This document shows positions 5,457 through 9,642 of a stretch of 9,642 bases of DNA, one piece after another. The DNA comes from Chloroflexota bacterium (GTDB taxonomy: Bacteria; Chloroflexota; Limnocylindria; Limnocylindrales; CSP1-4): assembly GCA_013695255.1 (NCBI GenBank), contig JACDAV010000309.1:1-9642 (forward strand). The letters run 5' to 3'. The position numbers and the translations under genes were made by a program. The notes under the pieces are model-generated. The model worked only from the letters and a program-made list of their open reading frames with translations, ran no database searches and was not told the DNA's origin. Each line of letters starts with the position of its first letter. The stretch's first letter is position 1.

Positions 5457-6545
5457 GTGGCCGAGCGCCCCCACGACCCCGAAGCCGGGTCCAGTCTGCC
5501 CGTCGACTTCGCCGCCCGGAACGGCTGGGATCGCGAGTACGAGACCTACAGCGACTTCGACCTGCCGATCTACGTCGGGCCCAGCACGTTCCAGAAGCTT
5601 CCCTGGGTCACGGACCCCGCGGAGCTCCGAGCCCGCCGGGTCGACGCCGCCATCGTGGGGGCGCCGTTCGATGACGCCGTGAGCCACCGGCCGGGTGCGA
5701 GGTTCGGTCCGCGGGCGATCCGCGAGGCGAACTACGGCAGCGGATCGCTGAACTCGCTCCAGCTCGATGTCGAGCCGTTGGTGGAGCTCGTCGTCGTCGA
5801 CGCCGGCGACGCGAATGTCGTGCCCGCCTGGACCGAGCGGGCGCACGCGCTGATCTACCGCAAGGTTCGGGAAGTGGCAGAGACGGGGGCCATCCCGTTC
5901 GTCCTCGGTGGCGATCACTCGATCACCTGGCCCTCCGCGACCGCCGTCGCCGAGGTGCGTCGACCGGGCAGCGTGGGCATGGTCCACTTCGACGCGCACG
6001 CCGACACCGCCAATGACGACTGGGGCGTGCTGGCCGGTCACGGCACGCCGATGCGGCGGCTGATCGAGTCCGGCGCGATCGCCGGCCGGAACTTCGTTCA
6101 GGTCGGACTGCGCGGTTACTGGCCGCCCCCATCGACATTCGCCTGGATGAAGGAGCAGGGCCTGCGCTGGCACCTCATGCGCGAGATCGAGGAGCGCGGC
6201 GCGGAAGCGGTGATCGCCGATGCGATCGCCGAGGCGCTCGACGGCCCGGACTACGTCTACCTCAGCCTCGACATCGACGTCATCGACCCCGGCCTGGCGC
6301 CGGGCACGGGAACGCCGGAGCCGGGCGGGATGCTGACCCGCGAGGTGCTGCGGGCGATCCGGCAGATCGTCGGCCAGGTGGAGCTGGCCGGGATGGACGT
6401 GGTCGAGGTGAGCCCTCCGTACGATCATGCCGAGACGACCGCGATGGCGGCCAACCGGGCCGTGCTCGAGGCACTCAGCGCGCTGGCCGTGAAGAAGCGC
6501 GACGGTCGACGTGTCCGGTGGGAAGTCGGCGCCGAGCGGTCCTGA
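5457..6545 (+). CDS. Agmatinase-like ureohydrolase (arginase family)
   Basis: A cytoplasmic binuclear-manganese hydrolase of 362 aa that releases urea from a guanidino substrate such as agmatine, guanidinobutyrate or a relative. All six metal ligands of the arginase family are present: H154 in GGDHS, D179/H181/D183 in FDAHAD, and D272/D274 in SLDIDVIDP. GTGTPEPGG and the late EVSPPYD also match the family. The GTG start follows a strong ribosome binding site. An N-terminal stretch of about 60 aa precedes the core and carries GPSTFQKLPW, which resembles the extended N-terminus of agmatinase and guanidino-acid hydrolases and makes the protein longer than typical SpeB (about 305 aa). The substrate loop is GHGTPMRR. 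No HypA/HypB-type helpers, as used by the nickel guanidine hydrolase, are nearby. A leader with an operator-like palindrome and hairpins suggests regulation. Confidence 0.9.
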   Translation: MAERPHDPEAGSSLPVDFAARNGWDREYETYSDFDLPIYVGPSTFQKLPWVTDPAELRARRVDAAIVGAPFDDAVSHRPGARFGPRAIREANYGSGSLNSLQLDVEPLVELVVVDAGDANVVPAWTERAHALIYRKVREVAETGAIPFVLGGDHSITWPSATAVAEVRRPGSVGMVHFDAHADTANDDWGVLAGHGTPMRRLIESGAIAGRNFVQVGLRGYWPPPSTFAWMKEQGLRWHLMREIEERGAEAVIADAIAEALDGPDYVYLSLDIDVIDPGLAPGTGTPEPGGMLTREVLRAIRQIVGQVELAGMDVVEVSPPYDHAETTAMAANRAVLEALSALAVKKRDGRRVRWEVGAERS

Positions 6546-7378
6546 CGCTCGCCCAACCCGAACGGAGGGAGGCATCGACCACGAGCGATCTGACGCCCCG
6601 CGACCCGGAGTCGGCTGCGGCCCTCGCCCACCTCTACGACCTGGACCTCACCGAAGACCCGGGCGACGTCGACCTGTACCTGGCTCTCGCCGGTCGGACT
6701 GGCGGCCCGGTCCTGGAGCTGGCCGCCGGGAGCGGCCGGCTGGCCGTTCCGCTCGCCCGGGCCGGTTACCGGATCACCGGGGTCGACATCGACCCGGCGA
6801 TGCTCGACCGCGCCCGCACAGCCGCCGCCTTGGCCGGCGCCGAGGTGGCCGGGCGGATGACCTGGGTCGAAGCGGACCTCGTCGGTCTCCGTCTCCCGGA
6901 CGCGGGGCGGTTCCGCCTCGCCTTCATCGGCCTGAACTCGATCCTTGCGCTGGGGAGCAGGCGCGCCCAGCGCGAGGCGCTGCGGACCATGGCCGCCCAT
7001 CTGGAGCCGGGCGGCCTGGCGGTCGTCGACGCATGGCAACCGGACGCCGAAGACCTGGCGCGGTTCGACGGCCGCCTCATCCTGGAGTGGGGCCGTCTGG
7101 ACGCCGCGACTGGCGACCAGATCACGAAGATCGGCTCGGCGCAGCACGACGCAGCCACGCAGACGGTGCGTCTCACCACGCTGTATGAGGCGGGGCCGCC
7201 CGGCGAGAGGCCGCGACGCTGGCTGCGCGTCGACACGATGCGCCTGGTCTCGGCGGACGAGCTGGCCGGCTTCGCCGAGGACGCCGGACTCGAGGTCGAG
7301 CTGGTGGCGGGAGGCTACGGCCTCGAGCCCCTGGCCCCGGGCAGCGATCGCGCGATCCTGCTCGCCGTTCGTCCCTGA
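6518..7378 (+). CDS. Class I SAM-dependent methyltransferase, substrate unknown
   Basis: The Rossmann-fold core shows motif I VLELAAGSGR (residues 65-74 from GTG 6518), the acidic end of strand 2 in VDIDPAM (D90), EAD at 118-120 and PGGLAVVDAW after strand 5. This is the Methyltransf_25/11 type, 286 aa. The C-terminal 100 residues, with strands such as RWLRVDTMRLVSADEL, resemble the substrate-side sheet of small-molecule methyltransferases. The start is unclear. GTG 6518 lies inside the ureohydrolase gene and overlaps it by 28 nt without a strong ribosome binding site. A very strong site (6564-6572) has no ATG, GTG or TTG in frame after it. Co-transcription with the ureohydrolase is likely. 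The substrate cannot be inferred. Confidence 0.82.
   Translation: MGSRRRAVLTLAQPERREASTTSDLTPRDPESAAALAHLYDLDLTEDPGDVDLYLALAGRTGGPVLELAAGSGRLAVPLARAGYRITGVDIDPAMLDRARTAAALAGAEVAGRMTWVEADLVGLRLPDAGRFRLAFIGLNSILALGSRRAQREALRTMAAHLEPGGLAVVDAWQPDAEDLARFDGRLILEWGRLDAATGDQITKIGSAQHDAATQTVRLTTLYEAGPPGERPRRWLRVDTMRLVSADELAGFAEDAGLEVELVAGGYGLEPLAPGSDRAILLAVRP
6564..6572 (+). promoter_or_regulatory. Strong ribosome binding site without a canonical in-frame start
   Basis: GGAGGGAGG is followed in the methyltransferase frame by GCA TCG ACC ACG AGC GAT. The ACG at 6581 is 8 nt away and would give TSDLTPRD as the N-terminus. No ATG, GTG or TTG occurs at a usable distance in that frame. Either ACG is used, or a start codon has been lost or misread. 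Confidence 0.45.
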
Positions 7379-7426
7379 TCGTCCAGGGATCGCCGGCCGG
7401 TCGGGGCCCGGACGCGGGTCGGCCTG

Positions 7427-7432
7427 TACACT
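7427..7432 (+). promoter_or_regulatory. -10 box TACACT, leaderless-type spacing
   Basis: TACACT is followed by exactly 8 nt and the ATG at 7441, the same geometry as TAGACT-N8-ATG at 3661-3675. No ribosome binding site precedes the ATG. The 62-nt gap after the methyltransferase otherwise holds only a weak hairpin, GGCCCG-GACG-CGGGTC, with no T-tract. Confidence 0.6.
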
Positions 7433-7440
7433 CGGCGGCG

Positions 7441-8589
7441 ATGCCGCCCTCCGACCAGACGCGAATGCTCCTCGTCGAGGACGTGCCGCAGGTCGCGCAG
7501 CACGTGCGTGCACTGCTCACCTCACAGACGTCGGTGAAGCTCCTCGATGTGCTGGCCGACGGGAGCCGCGTCATCGCGCAGGCTGCCGAGCTTCGGCCGG
7601 ACGTCATCATCGTCGACGCGCTGCTCCAGGGGCGCATCAAGGCACCCGAGGTCATCGAGCAGATCCGGGTGTCGGACCTGGGCACGCCGGTGATCGTGTT
7701 GACGGTTCCGCAGCAGCCCGTCGCCGTCGACCCGGAGCGAGGCATCCATGGCGTGCTGACGATGCCGTTCTCCGGCTACGACCTCGTCACCCGGGTCACC
7801 CAGGTCCACCGGGAGTTCGGCGCCGCCACGCAAGCGGGCGGGTCACGGGTCCTGTCCGTGTTCGCGCCCAAGGGTGGCGTCGGGAAGACGACGATCGCCT
7901 TGAACCTGGCCTGTGCGATCGGCCAGCTCGACCTGAGGACGGTGCTGATCGACGGCAGCCTCCAGTTCGGCGACCTCCGCGCACTGCTCAAGGTCCCGGC
8001 TGACGCGCCGTCGATCCTCGATCTGCCGACGGACCGGATCGCGGAGTCGGACCTCCACGACGTGCTGTGGCGCGATCCGTCCGGGATCGATATCCTGCTC
8101 GCCCCGCCACGGGTCGAGATGGCCGAGATGGTCACGGTTCGCGACCTCGACAAGATCCTCTCGTTGCTGCGCCGGGTCTACCAGGCGGTCATCATCGACA
8201 TGAGCCCCGCCCTCAATGACGTCAACCTCGCGTTCCTCGACGCGAGCGACACGATCCTCGAGATCGTCACCTACGACGTCACGACCATCCACAACACGAT
8301 CGCGATGGCGGACACTTTCCGGGCGATCGGCTACCCCGCCACCAAGGTCCGCTACCTCCTCAACCGCGCCGACTGGGCCGGCGGGCTCAACCCGGATGAC
8401 CTCCCGCGCGCACTCGGTCGCACCCCGGAGCACCACGTGGTGTCCGATGGTCGGCTGGTCGTCCAGAGCAACAACGACGGCGTGCCGTTCGTTCTTGCGA
8501 ACCCGGCCGCGCCGATCAGCCAGGACGTGATGCAGGTGGCGACCGAGGTGATGGCCGCCGTCCGGCAACCGGTCGGGTCCGGGCTGTAA
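7441..8589 (+). CDS. CpaE/TadZ-like protein: receiver-like domain plus ParA/MinD ATPase
   Basis: A 382-aa protein. Residues 8-125 form a receiver-like domain with acidic pair E13-D14 and putative phospho-acceptor D59 (DVIIVDA). T88 is present, but the conserved lysine is replaced by M108 in TMPF. Residues 136-375 are a ParA/MinD ATPase with deviant Walker A KGGVGKT (K144, K149) and Walker B VIIDMSP (D253). The usual DxD of this family, before QFGDL, reads DGSLQFGD (D171, S173). CpaE/TadZ proteins with atypical receivers position Flp/Tad pilus machinery at the membrane or pole. No tad or cpa gene is nearby, so this is an orphan or has another positioning role. The start is set by a -10 box 8 nt upstream. 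murI follows after 10 nt. Confidence 0.87.
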   Translation: MPPSDQTRMLLVEDVPQVAQHVRALLTSQTSVKLLDVLADGSRVIAQAAELRPDVIIVDALLQGRIKAPEVIEQIRVSDLGTPVIVLTVPQQPVAVDPERGIHGVLTMPFSGYDLVTRVTQVHREFGAATQAGGSRVLSVFAPKGGVGKTTIALNLACAIGQLDLRTVLIDGSLQFGDLRALLKVPADAPSILDLPTDRIAESDLHDVLWRDPSGIDILLAPPRVEMAEMVTVRDLDKILSLLRRVYQAVIIDMSPALNDVNLAFLDASDTILEIVTYDVTTIHNTIAMADTFRAIGYPATKVRYLLNRADWAGGLNPDDLPRALGRTPEHHVVSDGRLVVQSNNDGVPFVLANPAAPISQDVMQVATEVMAAVRQPVGSGL

Positions 8590-8599
8590 GGCGCCGAGC

Positions 8600-9520
8600 G
8601 TGTCAGACCCCCGGCCGATCGGCGTCTTCGACTCAGGGGTCGGCGGCCTCACCGTCCTCCGGGAGATCGTCCGGCGGCTGCCGAGCGAATCGACGATCTA
8701 CCTCGGCGACAATGCCCGGACACCCTACGGCGTCCGGCCGGACGAGGAGGTCCTGTCGTTCTCGAGCGAGTCGGTCGACCTTCTCGTGGCGCGCGACGTC
8801 AAGGCGGTCGTGATCGCCTGCAACACCTCGACGGCGGTTGCGCTGCCGCACCTCCGCCGGCGCTACGACCTCCCGATCCTCGGCGTCATCCGGCCGGGCG
8901 CCTCGGCCGCATCGCTCGCCAGCCGCAACCGGCGCGTGGGCGTCATCGCGACGCCGGCCACCGTCCGATCGCGGGCGTACTTCTGGGCGATCAAGGAGGA
9001 GAATCCGGCGGTCGAGGTCTACGAGCACGCGACGCCGGCTCTCGTGCCCATGGTCGAGGCCGGCCAGCTGAGCGGGCCGGCGGTCGAGGCGGTCGTCGCG
9101 GAGTCCCTTGCCCCACTGCTCGGCGAGCGGGATGCGGCGGGTGAGTTCGTGTTCCCCCTGCCGCCCTCGGCCAGGATCGACACGCTGCTGCTGGGCTGCA
9201 CGCACTATCCGCTGCTGCGCTCGGTCATCGCGGGCGTGGTTGGCGACCGCGTGGCGATCGTCGACTCGGCGGCGGCGACGGCCTCCGCCCTGGCGGAGCT
9301 GCTGAGCGTGAACGGCCTCGAGGCGCCCGGCACCACCCGCGGCACGGCGGCCGACGCCGGCCGGGACGGCCACGACCGGCCGGACGAGATCCGCCTGTCG
9401 GCCACGCACGCGCAGCTGACCACCGGTGACGTCGACGCCTTCCGGTCGGTGGCGAGCCGCCTGTTCGGCGACCTGTTCCCGGAGATCAGCGGCGTCCAGC
9501 TCAGCGAGGCGGTCCCGTGA
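8600..9520 (+). CDS. murI: Glutamate racemase
   Basis: Interconverts L- and D-glutamate in the cytoplasm, supplying D-glutamate for peptidoglycan; 306 aa. The substrate motif FDSGVGGLTVL carries D11 and S12. YLGDNARTPYG follows, then the two catalytic cysteines, C74 in VIACNTSTA and C200 in LLGCTHYP with H202. Typical MurI/RacE proteins are about 265-275 aa. The extra length sits in two loops, around residues 176-192 (GERDAAGEFVFPLPP) and 240-265 (Gly/Asp-rich), away from the active site. GTG 8600 starts 10 nt after the previous stop, with only a weak AAGG-like site that overlaps that stop, suggesting coupling to the CpaE-like gene. The stop overlaps the next start as GTGA. Confidence 0.95.
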   Translation: MSDPRPIGVFDSGVGGLTVLREIVRRLPSESTIYLGDNARTPYGVRPDEEVLSFSSESVDLLVARDVKAVVIACNTSTAVALPHLRRRYDLPILGVIRPGASAASLASRNRRVGVIATPATVRSRAYFWAIKEENPAVEVYEHATPALVPMVEAGQLSGPAVEAVVAESLAPLLGERDAAGEFVFPLPPSARIDTLLLGCTHYPLLRSVIAGVVGDRVAIVDSAAATASALAELLSVNGLEAPGTTRGTAADAGRDGHDRPDEIRLSATHAQLTTGDVDAFRSVASRLFGDLFPEISGVQLSEAVP

Positions 9521-9642
9521 ACGCGTCCGGTCGCGGGACCGCGCGGGGCGGCCGAGACACCGCCGCGCTGCGCCGGAACCGCGTCTGGCAAGCGGGGTTC
9601 CTCGCCGGCTCGGCGCTGGGCGTGGCCGCCACGCTGATCGGC
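9517..9642 (+). CDS. Membrane-anchored protein, partial (5' end only)
   Basis: GTG 9517 overlaps the murI TGA (GTGA) and opens 42 codons to the window end. The N-terminus is polar and Arg-rich, followed by RRNRVWQAGFLAGSALGVAA, which starts a transmembrane helix or signal anchor with positive residues on the cytoplasmic side. No domain lies within the window. Translational coupling to murI is likely from the 4-nt overlap. The family is not recognised. Confidence 0.6.
   Translation, partial: MNASGRGTARGGRDTAALRRNRVWQAGFLAGSALGVAATLIG

Noticed and set aside
5457..6545. Nickel-dependent guanidine hydrolase instead of an agmatinase-like enzyme
   Set aside because: The two families share the metal ligands, so sequence alone cannot exclude it, but no HypA/HypB-type maturation genes are adjacent and no diagnostic residue can be read with confidence.
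5328..6575. 415-aa antisense open frame across the ureohydrolase
   Set aside because: The sense strand has all six metal ligands of the arginase family. The antisense frame is a shadow with biased composition.
7346..7357. 12-bp perfect palindrome GATCGCGCGATC
   Set aside because: It lies inside the methyltransferase coding region and encodes ordinary residues near its C-terminus; such GATC/CGCG palindromes are common in GC-rich coding DNA.
6425..7513. 362-aa antisense open frame across the methyltransferase
   Set aside because: It shadows a clear SAM-binding fold and runs through two gene boundaries on the other strand.

Overview
This is a GC-rich (roughly 70% by eye), gene-dense stretch of bacterial chromosome. 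Nearly all genes lie on the + strand. Codons end in G/C, GTG and TTG starts are common, and strong GAGGAGG-type ribosome binding sites alternate with genes that have no leader. The mix of a UvrD-family helicase-nuclease, an orphan CpaE/TadZ-like ATPase, murI and TANACT-type -10 boxes fits a GC-rich Chloroflexota lineage (Limnocylindria/Ellin6529-like) or a deep actinobacterial relative. The placement is inference; there is no rRNA or other marker here. I see no mobile element, CRISPR array, tRNA or rRNA.

Layout. (1) Positions 1-129, minus strand: the 5' end of a divergent gene with a basic, Pro/Ala-rich N-terminus, cut by the window edge. (2) 130-360: a divergent promoter region with a -10 box on each strand and a short CGGT repeat. 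On the + strand, a promoter, a ribosome binding site and a TTG start lead into a 23-codon ORF in a different frame from the helicase that follows. (3) 361-3570: a 1069-aa superfamily 1 helicase fused to a PD-(D/E)XK nuclease with a probable Fe-S cluster, probably for double-strand break processing. (4) 3571-3674: a 79-nt nested dyad followed by a -10 box exactly 8 nt before an ATG. (5) 3675-4049: a four-helix membrane protein of unknown function. (6) 4112-5317: an M20 family amidohydrolase, probably starting at TTG. (7) 5318-5456: a promoter, a 13-bp operator-like palindrome and a leader with two predicted hairpins. (8) 5457-6545: an agmatinase-like manganese ureohydrolase. (9) 6518-7378: a class I SAM-dependent methyltransferase with an unclear start. 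(10) 7441-8589: a receiver-ParA fusion like CpaE/TadZ, preceded by a second TANACT-N8-ATG promoter. (11) 8600-9520: glutamate racemase MurI. (12) 9517 to the window end: the start of a membrane-anchored protein overlapping murI.

Probable transcription units are the helicase; the membrane protein plus M20 hydrolase; the ureohydrolase plus methyltransferase; and the CpaE-like ATPase, murI and the next gene. The M20 hydrolase and the ureohydrolase could act in sequence on amide-linked or guanidino nitrogen compounds, but their substrates cannot be read from sequence. No clear new defence or biosynthetic system is visible. The least explained parts are non-coding: the 79-nt dyad after the helicase, the structured leader of the ureohydrolase, the helicase start region, and the paired leaderless-type promoters.
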